Of a DNA stretch of 64,000 nt, positions 9,422 to 18,953 are shown piece by piece. Every line of letters starts with the position of its first letter. Positions within the stretch are counted from its first letter, which is position 1. Position numbers and translations under genes: made by a program. The stretch covers positions 18,731 to 82,730 of the forward strand of contig CAKPAK010000001.1 in the NCBI GenBank assembly GCA_934132915.1, in the 5' to 3' direction. This stretch comes from an uncultured Bacilli bacterium (GTDB lineage: Bacteria > Bacillota_I > Bacilli_A > RF39 > UBA660). The notes beneath the pieces were generated by a model that had not been told where the DNA came from, did no database searches, and saw only the letters and a program-made list of their open reading frames with translations.

Positions 9422-9430
9422 ATTGTAGCA
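9422..9430 (-). promoter_or_regulatory. Extended -10 promoter of the gene at 8296-9396
   Basis: The minus strand reads TGC-TACAAT, about 25 nt before the start codon, with GGGGGTGG as ribosome binding site in between. Confidence 0.5.
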
Positions 9431-9445
9431 TAAAACTAAAAAAAA

Positions 9446-10012
9446 TTAAAGAGCCGAAACAAATAAACTATAAAAAATTAAAGCAAATGGTTTACCTACC
9501 AAAATAATCAAAAGAAAAGTTTTCCACGACATCGAACTAAGTCCAGCAATATAGCACAATAAATCATCAGGAAGCCCTGGTAAAAAAATTCCCCAAAAAA
9601 AGATCTTCATAAACTGATTATTCCGAATATACTTCATATATTTATCAATAATTTCTTGTGAAAAAAATTTTTCGACAACCCGCATACCATAATTCCTAGA
9701 TAAAAAGAAAGCAACAGCAGATCCCAAAACAAGACTAATATAATTGTAAATGAATCCTCGTACGGGACCAAAAGCAAGAACCCCCGCAAGACAACTTGCA
9801 CCACCAGGAATAATGGGAAAAATAACTTGCCCTATCTGCAACAAAATAAAAAACAAACAAGCAAAAACACCAAATTTTTTCATATAGCGGACCAACACCA
9901 TTCGATCCCCAAGTATCCCTAACTTAAAAGCATATAAAATAAAAGCAATTAAAAAGATTGTCGTAATCATCGTAATCACATTAAAAATCCGTTGTAAATT
10001 TTCTCTTTTCAT
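9446..10012 (-). CDS. TVP38/TMEM64 (DedA-like, VTT domain) membrane protein
   Basis: About 188 residues with five or six hydrophobic segments. The central FPIIPGGASCLAGVLAFGPVRGFIYNYISLVLGSAVAFFLSRNYG matches the VTT-domain pattern (two re-entrant loops with G-x-x-xG turns). The later IFLPGLPDDLLCYIAGLSSMSWKTF matches its second half. Bacterial members act in membrane lipid or undecaprenyl-phosphate handling; the substrate here is unknown. ATG 10012 was preferred over an upstream in-frame ATG because GAGAGTGGG lies about 6 nt before it and the upstream ATG has no Shine-Dalgarno. Confidence 0.82.
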   Translation of the reverse strand: MKRENLQRIFNVITMITTIFLIAFILYAFKLGILGDRMVLVRYMKKFGVFACLFFILLQIGQVIFPIIPGGASCLAGVLAFGPVRGFIYNYISLVLGSAVAFFLSRNYGMRVVEKFFSQEIIDKYMKYIRNNQFMKIFFWGIFLPGLPDDLLCYIAGLSSMSWKTFLLIILVGKPFALIFYSLFVSAL

Positions 10013-10076
10013 ATAAAACCCACTCTCACTTTCCACCATCCTCATTATATAAAGAGAAAGAAATTAAAGTCAATCT

Positions 10077-11075
10077 TTATTCTCCCTTTTTTAAAAATTT
10101 ACACTTTTTTTGCGCATCTTGCTCTTTCCTCACATAATCTTGATATAAATAAAGCCAATCCAAACGAACTCTTGAACTCAATAAAGAAAAATCCAAATCC
10201 TCCAAACTTCCATAACGAACAAATATCATGGAAAAAAATCTCTCTAAAATCTCTTGTTTGGTTTGATCAGAAATCTCCCAATAAGACATCTCTTCTATCC
10301 TAGTAAAAATAGCCGTAACACTAATCATCTCTAACGTTTTTTGATAAGAAGCAGATAAATCATCAAAAGAAAAAAATTGATCAGTAATTTTAAAAATAGA
10401 AAATATTTGATTATTCTTGTGATAATTAAGAGAAGATCTCCCTTCAAAAACTCTCCTTCGATAAAAATAATCTGGATTATTCATAAAAAGGACACCATTT
10501 GCTTTTACCCCAACCTTAACCGTAAATAGCAAGTCTTCCCATAAAACATCCTCCGCAAATTTTTCTAAAACAAGCAAACTCCTTTTAAACAACTTATTAC
10601 AAACAGACGGACTTAAATCAAGCAACCACTGCTTAGAAGGAGAAGATAAAAAATAACCCGTCTTAGAAACCGCATAATCCAAATCCTGATCAAGAAATTG
10701 ATCATCTAAAACAAATTTTAAACCCGTTTCAACTAAATCAGCTTGCATCTCCTCCGCAGCAGCAACCATATATTGATACATCGTTGGCCCAATATAATCA
10801 TCACTATCAACAAAACCAATATACTCTCCTCGAGCAAGCGTAAACCCCATATTGCGAACCGCCCCAACACCTTGATTATGTTCTAAATGATAAATATGCA
10901 TTCTTTTATCCCGTGCAGCATACTTCTTCATAATCGAATAAGACTGATCAGAAGAAGCATCATCAATAAGAATAAATTCCATATCATCAAGACGTTGCCG
11001 CATTAAAGAAGTCAAACAAGACGCTAAATATTTTTCTTGATTATAAATCGGAACAATTACACTAACTTTCACCAT
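10077..11075 (-). CDS. Family 2 glycosyltransferase
   Basis: 332 residues. The N-terminus has the GT-A signature: VSVIVPIYNQEKYLASCLTSL, then FILIDDASSD, NQGVGAVRNMGFTLARGEYIGFVDSDDYI with the DxD metal-binding motif (DSDD) near residue 95. The later LWEDLLFTVKV matches the ED acid/base block. It is cytosolic or membrane-associated and builds an extracellular polysaccharide or wall glycopolymer from a nucleotide sugar; the sugar cannot be told. It has its own consensus promoter and lies near the nucleotidyltransferase and the multispanning membrane protein, which fits a surface-glycan function. Confidence 0.9.
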   Translation of the reverse strand: MVKVSVIVPIYNQEKYLASCLTSLMRQRLDDMEFILIDDASSDQSYSIMKKYAARDKRMHIYHLEHNQGVGAVRNMGFTLARGEYIGFVDSDDYIGPTMYQYMVAAAEEMQADLVETGLKFVLDDQFLDQDLDYAVSKTGYFLSSPSKQWLLDLSPSVCNKLFKRSLLVLEKFAEDVLWEDLLFTVKVGVKANGVLFMNNPDYFYRRRVFEGRSSLNYHKNNQIFSIFKITDQFFSFDDLSASYQKTLEMISVTAIFTRIEEMSYWEISDQTKQEILERFFSMIFVRYGSLEDLDFSLLSSRVRLDWLYLYQDYVRKEQDAQKKCKFLKKGE

Positions 11076-11095
11076 AAAATCCCTCCGACGAAAGT

Positions 11096-11124
11096 ATTAT
11101 ACGCCCACCAAGAAAAGAAAGCAA
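11096..11124 (-). promoter_or_regulatory. SigA-type promoter of the glycosyltransferase gene
   Basis: Minus strand TTGCTT, 17-nt spacer, TATAAT, about 20 nt before the start codon. Confidence 0.65.
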
Positions 11125-11254
11125 AAAAACTAACCACCAGTTAAACTCTGTACTTCCCACAACCAAACTTCACCTTTCAAGAGAATAAATTCCTATTTTT
11201 TGAGAAATATGTTAAAATTTGTTAGGTAACAAATTAAATGGAGATGGTAAAAAT

Positions 11255-11488
11255 ATGACCAAATACGATTATGAAAATATTCTAGAAAAAATTAAGATAT
11301 TAGAAATCAAAACGCAAAGATTAACTTTAGAAAAAATTCACTTAAAACAAAACATTCCTTCCGTTTTACGATATAAAAAAAGAAAAAAATGGTTAATTCA
11401 ATATAACCATTTAATTAACGAAGAAAAAATCACTTCTCTAAATTTATATAAGAGTTATGCAGAATTAGAAAAATTTCTAAAAAAATAG
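11255..11488 (+). CDS. Small basic coiled-coil protein
   Basis: 77 residues on the plus strand, from an ATG preceded by GGAGATGG at 8 nt. An in-frame ATG 36 nt upstream lacks a ribosome binding site. The sequence is Lys/Glu/Leu-rich and almost entirely helical (ILEKIKILEIKTQRLTLEK), with a central basic patch YKKRKKW. No family was recognised. It converges on the membrane protein at 11511 with a gap of only 22 nt. Its orientation against the general minus-strand layout makes it a standalone unit, perhaps nucleic-acid binding judging by charge. Confidence 0.55.
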   Translation: MTKYDYENILEKIKILEIKTQRLTLEKIHLKQNIPSVLRYKKRKKWLIQYNHLINEEKITSLNLYKSYAELEKFLKK

Positions 11489-11510
11489 AAAAATTTAAAT
11501 TCTCTCAAAC

Positions 11511-13001
11511 CTATTCCGTCTTTTCTCCTTGTGCCAAATACTGATAAAGCATAAATCTTCCTTCCTTATGAAGAAGTTCATAATTAGAAGAAGCCGCTAA
11601 TATCTGATTTAAATCTGTATCTTTATAAGTCAAAATATGCGTAATCTCATACTTTTGAAAAATTCTTCCATACTTTTCCGTAATCTTCATTGATTCATCA
11701 AAAATATCATCTTTATGATTAAAAGGTTTCGTATATAAATCACTCCTTGAATCAACAAACACAGGAATATCTTGATAAATTAAATAACTCCCAAAGTCAT
11801 ATTCATTATACAACCGAATTGTCCCTACATCAAAATTCTTTTTAATATAATCGGCCATCGCAACAGGATAAGTATTTGTATCAATAAACTCTTCTTTATA
11901 ATTAATATTATAAACAATAGCTGACGTAACCATAATGGTAACAAACACAACAAACAAACTATACCATGGCAAATCAAAGTCTAAAGCATGATCCCCATGA
12001 ATAAATCCAATATTACAAATCAAACGACATAAATAAAACATTCCAATAACAGCAAGCAAAGCAACATGTCGCACAGACAAAAACGACATAAACAATAGCC
12101 CACCAATCATCAAAAAATCAGATAGACGAATACGAACCTTTGTGAAAATAAGAGGAATAAGTAAAATCAACAAATAACCAATCACAAAGAAATTTTCAAT
12201 TAAAACCAGTGGCTTATGTTCATTAATATACTTCATCGTATCCCCTTGCAAAATCTTAACAAAATAAGTATACGGAACATCTCCAATTGGAGTAAGTAAT
12301 CCCAGAAACAAACCAAGAAGAAAAACAATAATCAAATATTTGATATTTTCTGAAGAAACCAGCTCGATTCTTCGAACAAAAACACCAAAACGAGGTGGTT
12401 TTTTAATCTTAGAAATTCCCCACGAAAGAAAATACTCTACCAAATAAGGCAACATTAAAATAAAATAAAATGGCCATACTGCTGCATGCAAATTAGCAAT
12501 AAGAATATTGAGCAAAAACAACCCTATCATTGCCCATTTTTTTCCATCACTCAATAATTTTTCAATCAAAATAATCTCAATTAAAAATAGTAAATAAGTA
12601 ACCAGTTGGGCCCGAACCGCAACAAATCGAGCCAACATAATCATTGCTAAAATACTAAATAATAAACTAACAAAATAACTTTTATTTCGTTTTAAATTAG
12701 CAAAATAAAAAATAATGCCAATTCCCATAAAAATCAATATTGCACTCTGATATAACCCCTGAAATCCACCCCATTGATAAATCCGATAAACAATAATATC
12801 ATAAAGCCAATGGGGATAAGTATAATTCAAAGAATGAATAGAGAAATGATCCTTCATATCAAGACCATTTTTTACAATAGATTCTCCTACTTTTATCGTA
12901 TAAAACGTATCATTTTGAAAAGTCCTTACGGTAAAAGCCACACAAATCATTAAAATAATAAGAACACTAACAACGACGAGCGCTCGTTTTTTCTCTTTCA
13001 T
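11511..13001 (-). CDS. Multispanning membrane protein, GT-C-like
   Basis: 496 residues with about ten hydrophobic segments. An extracytoplasmic loop after the first helix carries DTFYTIKVGESIVKNGLDMKDHFS, the sort of acidic loop found in GT-C glycosyltransferases. The soluble C-terminal part of about 120 residues contains DFGSYLIYQDIPVFVDSRSDLY. GT-C enzymes use lipid-linked sugars outside the membrane. The assignment rests on topology and that loop, not on a sure family match. The start ATG overlaps the upstream nucleotidyltransferase stop (ATGA), so the two are translationally coupled, supporting a joint role in surface-glycan synthesis. Confidence 0.7.
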   Translation of the reverse strand: MKEKKRALVVVSVLIILMICVAFTVRTFQNDTFYTIKVGESIVKNGLDMKDHFSIHSLNYTYPHWLYDIIVYRIYQWGGFQGLYQSAILIFMGIGIIFYFANLKRNKSYFVSLLFSILAMIMLARFVAVRAQLVTYLLFLIEIILIEKLLSDGKKWAMIGLFLLNILIANLHAAVWPFYFILMLPYLVEYFLSWGISKIKKPPRFGVFVRRIELVSSENIKYLIIVFLLGLFLGLLTPIGDVPYTYFVKILQGDTMKYINEHKPLVLIENFFVIGYLLILLIPLIFTKVRIRLSDFLMIGGLLFMSFLSVRHVALLAVIGMFYLCRLICNIGFIHGDHALDFDLPWYSLFVVFVTIMVTSAIVYNINYKEEFIDTNTYPVAMADYIKKNFDVGTIRLYNEYDFGSYLIYQDIPVFVDSRSDLYTKPFNHKDDIFDESMKITEKYGRIFQKYEITHILTYKDTDLNQILAASSNYELLHKEGRFMLYQYLAQGEKTE

Positions 13002-13894
13002 AACACTTCTTCCTCCCATAATTTCTCTGGATAAATTCCATTTTCAATCAGCCCTTTAATATATTCTTTCAAATTTTCTAAATCATCTAAATAAGTCATT
13101 CCCGCAAAAGAAGAAGTTGTCGATAATACCAAAACTTTTTCTTTTCCTTCATCTATCACCCGTTGAACCACCGAAGGTAAATAAAATTCCTGGTGCTCTA
13201 AATTTTCCTGATCCGCCAAAAATTCCTGAAAATAAGATTGTGCTTCTGCAAAAACTGAGGGCCGAAAACCAAACAAATTCACAGAAACAACCTCTTGTCC
13301 AGACAATTCACGCCTCTTTCCTTCCGAAATAGAAACAATTTTATGTCCCTGACGTTCTATTTTCGTACACTCTTCTATTTTTTTTAGAAAACCTCCCTCA
13401 AGAGAACAAATTCCCCTCGAAACACTACCATATTTGCTCAACGTATTCTCCAAAGAATAGCCAACCATTCCATAACAATTTTCTTGATTGGACTGATTCA
13501 AAAAATTGCCTAATTGTAAAAAAGCATCGCGACCATAAAAATCATCCGCATTAATCACAATAAAAAGTTCAGAAACAACATCTCTAGCCGCTAAAAGAGC
13601 TTGACCAGTTCCCCAAGGTTTTTTGCGTGTTACCATAACCGAAATCGGAATATCAGAAAGTTCTTGAAATACATAAGTAACCGGAATCCATTGCTTTAGC
13701 CGTTTTCCAATCGTTTCTAAAAACATCTGTTCCATTTCCCTTCGAATCACAAAAACAACTTCCCGAACCCCCGCTTTCATTGCATCATAAATAGAATAAT
13801 CAATCAAAAACTCTCCATTCGGTCCAACCGGTGTAAGTTGTTTCAACCCACCAAAACGACTCCCCATTCCTGCTGCCATCACTACTAACTTCAA
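12998..13894 (-). CDS. Sugar-phosphate nucleotidyltransferase
   Basis: 298 residues. The N-terminal MKLVVMAAGMGSRFGGLKQLTPVG is the nucleotide-binding loop of NTP-transferase family enzymes (GlmU/GalU/RmlA fold). NADDFYG near residue 118 supplies a metal-binding Asp. Later motifs include GYSLENTLSKYGSVSRGI and the Glu-rich EFYLPSVVQ. It activates a sugar phosphate to a nucleotide sugar in the cytosol; whether UTP, CTP or dTTP is used cannot be told. It is coupled to the downstream membrane protein and preceded by an extended -10 promoter about 110 nt upstream. Confidence 0.85.
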   Translation of the reverse strand: MKLVVMAAGMGSRFGGLKQLTPVGPNGEFLIDYSIYDAMKAGVREVVFVIRREMEQMFLETIGKRLKQWIPVTYVFQELSDIPISVMVTRKKPWGTGQALLAARDVVSELFIVINADDFYGRDAFLQLGNFLNQSNQENCYGMVGYSLENTLSKYGSVSRGICSLEGGFLKKIEECTKIERQGHKIVSISEGKRRELSGQEVVSVNLFGFRPSVFAEAQSYFQEFLADQENLEHQEFYLPSVVQRVIDEGKEKVLVLSTTSSFAGMTYLDDLENLKEYIKGLIENGIYPEKLWEEEVL

Positions 13895-14006
13895 ATAAAA
13901 ATCACCTCAAATATCATTAATCAAAAAGATAAAAATAACTCATCAAATACCCTAAGTTAAAAATTACTCAAAAATCTTTTCCCCAAAGTATCTTAAGTTC
14001 AATATC

Positions 14007-14015
14007 ATTATATCA
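14007..14015 (-). promoter_or_regulatory. Extended -10 promoter upstream of the nucleotidyltransferase
   Basis: Minus strand TGA-TATAAT, no clear -35. The 13895-14428 gap holds this element and the terminator at 14291-14320; nothing else was recognised in it. Confidence 0.5.
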
Positions 14016-14290
14016 TGAAATAAATTTCATAGGAGAAATTTAATTAATAGTAAATTAAAAACGGATCAACCAAACAAATCATCAAAAGAAAAAATTTAAG
14101 AACGCCTAAAGTTTAATCACTTGAATAAAAAACTTCTCTAACCCCTTATAAAATAATGATTAAGTACTTTTAAACTTCAAAAACCATCCAAACTAAAGAT
14201 GCCTTCAATTAAAGCCCAACACCAAAGAAAAATAAAATTAAGTCCACAATTGATTTCTCAAGGTTTCTAAACGGTTAGAAAAAGAAGAAG

Positions 14291-14320
14291 AAAAAAAATC
14301 ACACCTAAAAATTTAGATGC
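14291..14320 (-). terminator. Intrinsic terminator after the hypothetical gene at 14429
   Basis: Minus strand CATCTAAA-TT-TTTAGGTG (one G-U pair) followed by TGATTTTTTTT. Confidence 0.7.
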
Positions 14321-14428
14321 AATTCTCTTAAGTTCGCAAAATTTTGAATCAAGCAAATTTTGATCACGGTTCAAAGAACCTCTCAAAATTACCTGATCTA
14401 GTACAAGAATGCAAAGAGAAAAATCGAT

Positions 14429-15385
14429 TTAATTTTTTACCTTTTCTCGTAACCGAGAATTTTCTCGATCATTCACCCGATCTAGTCCCCGACTAATACT
14501 ATCATTAATCCACACCAAATGTTCATGAAGAAGAGCATCATCCTGATAAGCGGGATTCTCAAATATTTCCTTATAAAGGGTATAAGCAACACTAAACATT
14601 TCCTCTTTCGAAAGCAAACAAAAATTAACTTCCAATAGCCCAAGCTGTTCTAAGAAATAAAATCGATACCGAGACCGCGCCTTCTCTTCACTAACACCAG
14701 GAGTCAAAAGAACCGACAAAGCACGATTTAAATCTTCACTCCCTTTTTTAAAATAAATTTCATTCACCATCTTTTCATTTAAAGAAAATGAAACACAACG
14801 TCTTCTTCCTTCAGGTTCTAGATCATCCAAAAGAAAACTTTTCCCTAAAAAATCAAACTCTAATTGTTTAAAAGCAAAAATAATCGCCAAGTATTGAAAC
14901 CGAAGAATTTTTTCTCGCATCATATCATCATCAGAGAAATGCCCTAAACAACGCTCATAAAAATCTAAACTCAACCTTGAAAAATCAATTCGTCTTTGAA
15001 CATTAACTTCCAGATATTCCTCCAAAAACTTAGCCTCTTCCCTTTCCATAGATACAAAAGGATTCATATGACGACAACTGACAAAATAGTTAAAAATTCG
15101 CCTACGAATAAATTCTAAAGCATTCTTATCTAAAATATCAGAATTTTCAATCACCCGATTCAATTCATGATCAAACTTTTCAATATCTTTTAATGCAACA
15201 GAAATATCCTGCATTTCCGCATTCTCAACAGACACACATAATTTTAAATTTTCAATATTTTCAAAATACTGATCCCTCTGATTTTGAACCCGACACTTCA
15301 CTAACGCACAATAAACTTCATAAATCCGCATTTCAATTACTAATAAATGCTGAAGTTTTTCATAAAATTTTTCATGATTTTTCAT
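14429..15385 (-). CDS. Hypothetical helical protein
   Basis: About 318 residues, soluble, no signal peptide. The composition (Glu, Leu, Phe, Arg) and long heptad-like stretches suggest an all-helical protein. There is a Cys/His cluster near residue 105 (SCRHMNPF) but no recognisable metal site or catalytic motif. ATG 15385 was chosen behind GGGGGAATATTG. It lies last in a run of lineage-specific genes that begins with murC, and is closed by a terminator. No function can be assigned. Confidence 0.7.
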   Translation of the reverse strand: MKNHEKFYEKLQHLLVIEMRIYEVYCALVKCRVQNQRDQYFENIENLKLCVSVENAEMQDISVALKDIEKFDHELNRVIENSDILDKNALEFIRRRIFNYFVSCRHMNPFVSMEREEAKFLEEYLEVNVQRRIDFSRLSLDFYERCLGHFSDDDMMREKILRFQYLAIIFAFKQLEFDFLGKSFLLDDLEPEGRRRCVSFSLNEKMVNEIYFKKGSEDLNRALSVLLTPGVSEEKARSRYRFYFLEQLGLLEVNFCLLSKEEMFSVAYTLYKEIFENPAYQDDALLHEHLVWINDSISRGLDRVNDRENSRLREKVKN

Positions 15386-15479
15386 CAATATTCCCCCAAA
15401 CTTGCTTCTTATTTTAACATATTTTTAAAAAATGTAAATCCAATTCTCCCAAAACGAAACAAAATCTGAGGAAAAATCA

Positions 15480-17066
15480 TCATAAACTATTTAAACATTC
15501 CTGAAAATAAGGATCTTGAAGCACTTCACTATTTCGAAAATAACCATCTAAATCAAAATTAAGTCGACGATTATTTCCGCGAATATAATACACCATTCGA
15601 AAAGCATAATTAATAATTCTAGTTTTTTCTTTTACTGGAATCATCGACAAATCAATATAAGCCAAATTATTAAAGTTTTTATCAATAACATAGCGCATAA
15701 ATCGATAACTATTACTAAGCGCAATAGGATATTTTCCATTCACCAAAAAATAGTCATTACAAAATTCATAATCTTTTTTTTCAATATAAAATAATAAATT
15801 CTCTACCACATTCCGTACATGAGTCAAATGAAAAAAATCAATATACTGAACAATATCTTTCACATTTTGAATCAAATAACCAAACATTTTTTTATTCTCA
15901 ATCAAACGATGATTTAAATATTCCCCATCGACCAAAAAGTCCTTCAATTGAAAATGATAATTAGCCAAAGACATTTTCTTAAAATAAAGAAGAATCAACT
16001 TATCATTCTCTTCCTTTTGATTGACCGCACTAACAGCAATCCAGCGAAAATCACGTTCTAAAAGATAACGCATAAAAGAATAGTTTTCAAAGAAAAGCGA
16101 ACGAAAAGAATAATCCATAATATTAAATTCTTGTTGACTATCTTCCAACAAAAAAGTAATTTCATCAATAATCTTTTGCCGAACCTCATGCGTTAAATGA
16201 TGAAAACAAATATACCGGATATAATGAACATCCTCCCGAATCAAATACCCAATAAATTGAATATCTTCATTTAAATAACTGGCCAAACTTAAATTTTTCT
16301 CTATTTCCGACAAATATTCTGGCTTTTTTTTCAAAGAAGTAATTATCGTTTGAACCAAAATATTTTTTGCAGAAATAGTCATTTGTTCCATCATTTCATT
16401 CGTCAAATAAGAAGTATAACAAACATCGTTCTCGATCAAATAAAGAACAAAATCATAATTTTTTTGCAAAATAACCGGTAATTGCCCATCCGACTTTAAA
16501 AAAACAGAAAAATTAAATTGACCTTCCCGTGCCCGAACAAGCGCAAGTTGAATCAGTTCTCGCTGCCGAACAATATGCTCCTCAGAAAAAACAAGATATT
16601 TAATATAAGAATAATCCAGTTGAATCAAATAACTCATAAAATCCACATTTTGACTTAACCGTTTTGGTAAATCATCTGGATATACCAATAAACGCGTAAT
16701 ATCAAGGCGTTTTCCCTGATTCAAACAAAGATCTAAACAATAAGCAATTAAATAATTAACTTTCTCCTCCGCAATAAAAAATTTATCTACGAACGAAATC
16801 GCATTAACATCTCGTTCAATTAATAATTTATCAAAATAATAACAATGAAAAAAGTTCACTTCCCGGGCCCCCTCATAATAGCGAGCAACATCAGAATTAA
16901 AATAAGCAACAATAGAAAAATCAGGACTCAAGTGTTGAAAATACTGATCAAGAACCTTTCTTTGTGTATTTTTAGAAAGGACAAAAAATTCTTTAGGATG
17001 ATAAGTCAAGTTAACAGGATCCTTTAATATTTTATATTTCCACAAAAATAACAAACATTTAAACAT
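15480..17066 (-). CDS. Hypothetical protein with repeated helical units
   Basis: About 528 residues built of roughly seven units of 60-75 residues. Each unit contains a core like FMSYLIQLDYSYIKYL: hydrophobic-Tyr-Leu-Ile, two polar residues, Asp, then Tyr-Ile-x-Tyr-Leu. Cores lie near FVLYLIENDVCYTSYL, FIGYLIREDVHYIRYI, FMRYLLERDFRWIAV, MFGYLIQNVKDIVQYI and FMRYVIDKNFNNLAYI. Such units suggest an alpha-solenoid, usually a protein-binding scaffold. No signal peptide or membrane segment is evident. ATG 17066 follows GGAAGAGGAA, which is better supported than the upstream in-frame start. The repeat family was not recognised. Confidence 0.75.
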   Translation of the reverse strand: MFKCLLFLWKYKILKDPVNLTYHPKEFFVLSKNTQRKVLDQYFQHLSPDFSIVAYFNSDVARYYEGAREVNFFHCYYFDKLLIERDVNAISFVDKFFIAEEKVNYLIAYCLDLCLNQGKRLDITRLLVYPDDLPKRLSQNVDFMSYLIQLDYSYIKYLVFSEEHIVRQRELIQLALVRAREGQFNFSVFLKSDGQLPVILQKNYDFVLYLIENDVCYTSYLTNEMMEQMTISAKNILVQTIITSLKKKPEYLSEIEKNLSLASYLNEDIQFIGYLIREDVHYIRYICFHHLTHEVRQKIIDEITFLLEDSQQEFNIMDYSFRSLFFENYSFMRYLLERDFRWIAVSAVNQKEENDKLILLYFKKMSLANYHFQLKDFLVDGEYLNHRLIENKKMFGYLIQNVKDIVQYIDFFHLTHVRNVVENLLFYIEKKDYEFCNDYFLVNGKYPIALSNSYRFMRYVIDKNFNNLAYIDLSMIPVKEKTRIINYAFRMVYYIRGNNRRLNFDLDGYFRNSEVLQDPYFQECLNSL

Positions 17067-17186
17067 ATTTATTCCTCTTCCTATCTTCATTTATTCTACC
17101 ATATTTTAGCAAAGAAAAAAAGAGTTTCAAATAAACTCTACGTTAAAAAAGCAAAATAAATTTATCAAAAAAATCAATTTAAACAC

Positions 17187-17504
17187 TTAATGAAGTTTAT
17201 CTACTTCTTCACTAAAAACATCTCTCGCCCGCTTTAAAACACGAATCAAATCTTCTCTAGACATTTCTTTGTCTTCTTCATGATTCATCCTTCCTAAAAC
17301 ATCTTGATTTGTTGGATTTGAAGCATTTTTCCAATCCCTTCGAAAATTTTCGCTACCAGAAGTACATAAAGTCTGTCCAATCAACATAAAAAAATTTCCT
17401 AGAGCATTTTGCTCATTGCTATTTAATCTATCAATCAGTACATAACCAATCAAAAAAGCCGTAATAGTAATCATTTTTGATAACTCACGATTCTGCCTAT
17501 TCAT
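17187..17504 (-). CDS. Small hypothetical protein with a hydrophobic N-terminal half
   Basis: 105 residues. Residues of about 9-50 contain two hydrophobic stretches (ITITAFLIGYVLIDRL and ALGNFFMLIGQTL) that could span or lie along the membrane. The C-terminal half is charged and helical (DLIRVLKRARDVFSEEVDKLH). No family was recognised, and the ribosome binding site is weak. It is co-directional with the gene upstream (27 nt gap), so operon expression is likely. Confidence 0.6.
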   Translation of the reverse strand: MNRQNRELSKMITITAFLIGYVLIDRLNSNEQNALGNFFMLIGQTLCTSGSENFRRDWKNASNPTNQDVLGRMNHEEDKEMSREDLIRVLKRARDVFSEEVDKLH

Positions 17505-17531
17505 ATTAAATCATATGAAATCAAACATCTT

Positions 17532-18191
17532 CTAAGACAGATGATTACGAAATTTCTTTAAGTTTTCCAAAAATTCTTTTTCTTCCTCTCGTTCATTTAA
17601 AATTTCTTGTTTCGTTGACAAAAGTTCTTGATAACTAATAATAGCATGATCTTCCTGCTCTTTTTCATAATCAGTAAGTTCAATCGTCTGAGGTTGAATT
17701 TCTTGAGCCAATCGACAAGATAAATCTTCTAAATAATCCCCATTTTGAAAAGAGGCTTTATTCTGATCCACTGAATCAAAATGTTCACTTTCTCGAACAA
17801 AATCAGAAAAATCCATCATTGAATCCCCCTGATTCAAAGAAACATCCTCCAAAGAATCTTTCTCAAAACATTCATCATGATTTGCTTTTATAGGAATTTT
17901 TACCACAACATCTTCCCTTTCCTGAGAAGAACAACTCTTCTCCAGTACCTTTTGTACATCCCGAAAATTTTTTTTATCTCCCCCTGAAAAAGAAGTAGCC
18001 CCATCAACCACATTATGAGGTAATTGCTTCGAAGAGACCATATCTAATTCTTTTCCCTTTTCATCCTTCAAATCACAATCAAACTCTTTCAAATACTTTG
18101 CTAATTTTTTCTTTAACTCCTGATTTTCCTTCCAAAAATGAAGACAAAAAAAGAAAAAGAAAAAAGTAGTAAAAAGAAAAAGAATCTCCAT
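17532..18191 (-). CDS. Membrane-anchored acidic protein of unknown function
   Basis: About 219 residues. The first 20 residues are extremely hydrophobic (a run of Phe and Leu), forming a signal anchor, then a basic helix NQELKKKLAKYLKEF. Residues 45-150 are acidic, Ser/Asp-rich and probably disordered. The C-terminal 55 residues are a Glu/Lys helix with LTDYEKEQEDHAIISYQELL. This architecture suggests a membrane-tethered adaptor with a short C-terminal binding helix; that is inference. It starts 16 nt after rsmE ends, so it is co-transcribed with it. Confidence 0.65.
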   Translation of the reverse strand: MEILFLFTTFFFFFFCLHFWKENQELKKKLAKYLKEFDCDLKDEKGKELDMVSSKQLPHNVVDGATSFSGGDKKNFRDVQKVLEKSCSSQEREDVVVKIPIKANHDECFEKDSLEDVSLNQGDSMMDFSDFVRESEHFDSVDQNKASFQNGDYLEDLSCRLAQEIQPQTIELTDYEKEQEDHAIISYQELLSTKQEILNEREEEKEFLENLKKFRNHLS

Positions 18192-18206
18192 CACGCAAAC
18201 ATCACC

Positions 18207-18914
18207 CTACTTCATAAACCGAGTAATACTAGCAACATAAATTGCTGCAGTTTCTACTCTCATTATCTCGTTGCCAAAAGAAACAGAAGAGTATCCAGCT
18301 GACTGAAGAAGATCCTCCTCCCGATCAGTTATCCCCCCCTCAGGACCAATGACAAATATCATTGTAGCACAATTTTGAAATTGCTGTAAATAATGATAAT
18401 CCATTTTTTGATTCAAATTTGTACTACAAAGAAATTTTTTTTCATAAGAAAGTTTAGATAATTCTAAAACAGAAATGGGAAAGTGCACCAAAGGAATCGT
18501 ATTTCGCTTGGATTGCTCACTTGCCTCTTTACAAATTTTATTCCATCGAATTAATTTTTTATCCACTCTCTCTGGTTCAAGACGAACAATACTTCTCTCC
18601 ATCACAACCGGAATAATCTCATCAATCCCAAGTTCGGTAAGTTTTTGTAAAATTAAATCCATTTTCTGTTCCTTTACCATTCCAATCGCAACAGAAACGC
18701 TAGATTTTTTAGAACGAATAACCTCTATTGGTTGAATAATCTTAACCCATGGTGACTTTAAATCCACAATTTCACAAAGAAAAACTTCTTCCTGATAAAC
18801 ACATTCAATCCTCTTTCCAACAGAATAACGCATCACATGACAAATATGATGAACATCACGAGGATCAAGCGCTAATAAATTATCTTTTTTATCTAGAACA
18901 AAATATCTTTGCAC
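18207..18914 (-). CDS. rsmE: 16S rRNA (uracil-1498-N3)-methyltransferase
   Basis: 235 residues, the usual RsmE length. An N-terminal PUA-like domain (QRYFVLDKK, VHHICHVMR) is followed by the SPOUT knot: MDLILQKLTELGIDEIIPV, then MIFVIGPEGG and RVETAAIYVASI, which form the SAM-binding trefoil. It methylates U1498 in the decoding centre of 16S rRNA. Start is a GTG behind AAAGGAGG at 9 nt. It sits between two lineage-specific genes in the murC block. Confidence 0.93.
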   Translation of the reverse strand: MQRYFVLDKKDNLLALDPRDVHHICHVMRYSVGKRIECVYQEEVFLCEIVDLKSPWVKIIQPIEVIRSKKSSVSVAIGMVKEQKMDLILQKLTELGIDEIIPVVMERSIVRLEPERVDKKLIRWNKICKEASEQSKRNTIPLVHFPISVLELSKLSYEKKFLCSTNLNQKMDYHYLQQFQNCATMIFVIGPEGGITDREEDLLQSAGYSSVSFGNEIMRVETAAIYVASITRFMK

Positions 18915-18953
18915 AACAACAAACCTCCTTTCCTAACCAACAAGAAAACCTTT

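Noticed and set aside
13895..14428. Possible riboswitch in the 534-bp gap before the nucleotidyltransferase
   Set aside because: Apart from a promoter and a terminator no conserved structured element was recognised.
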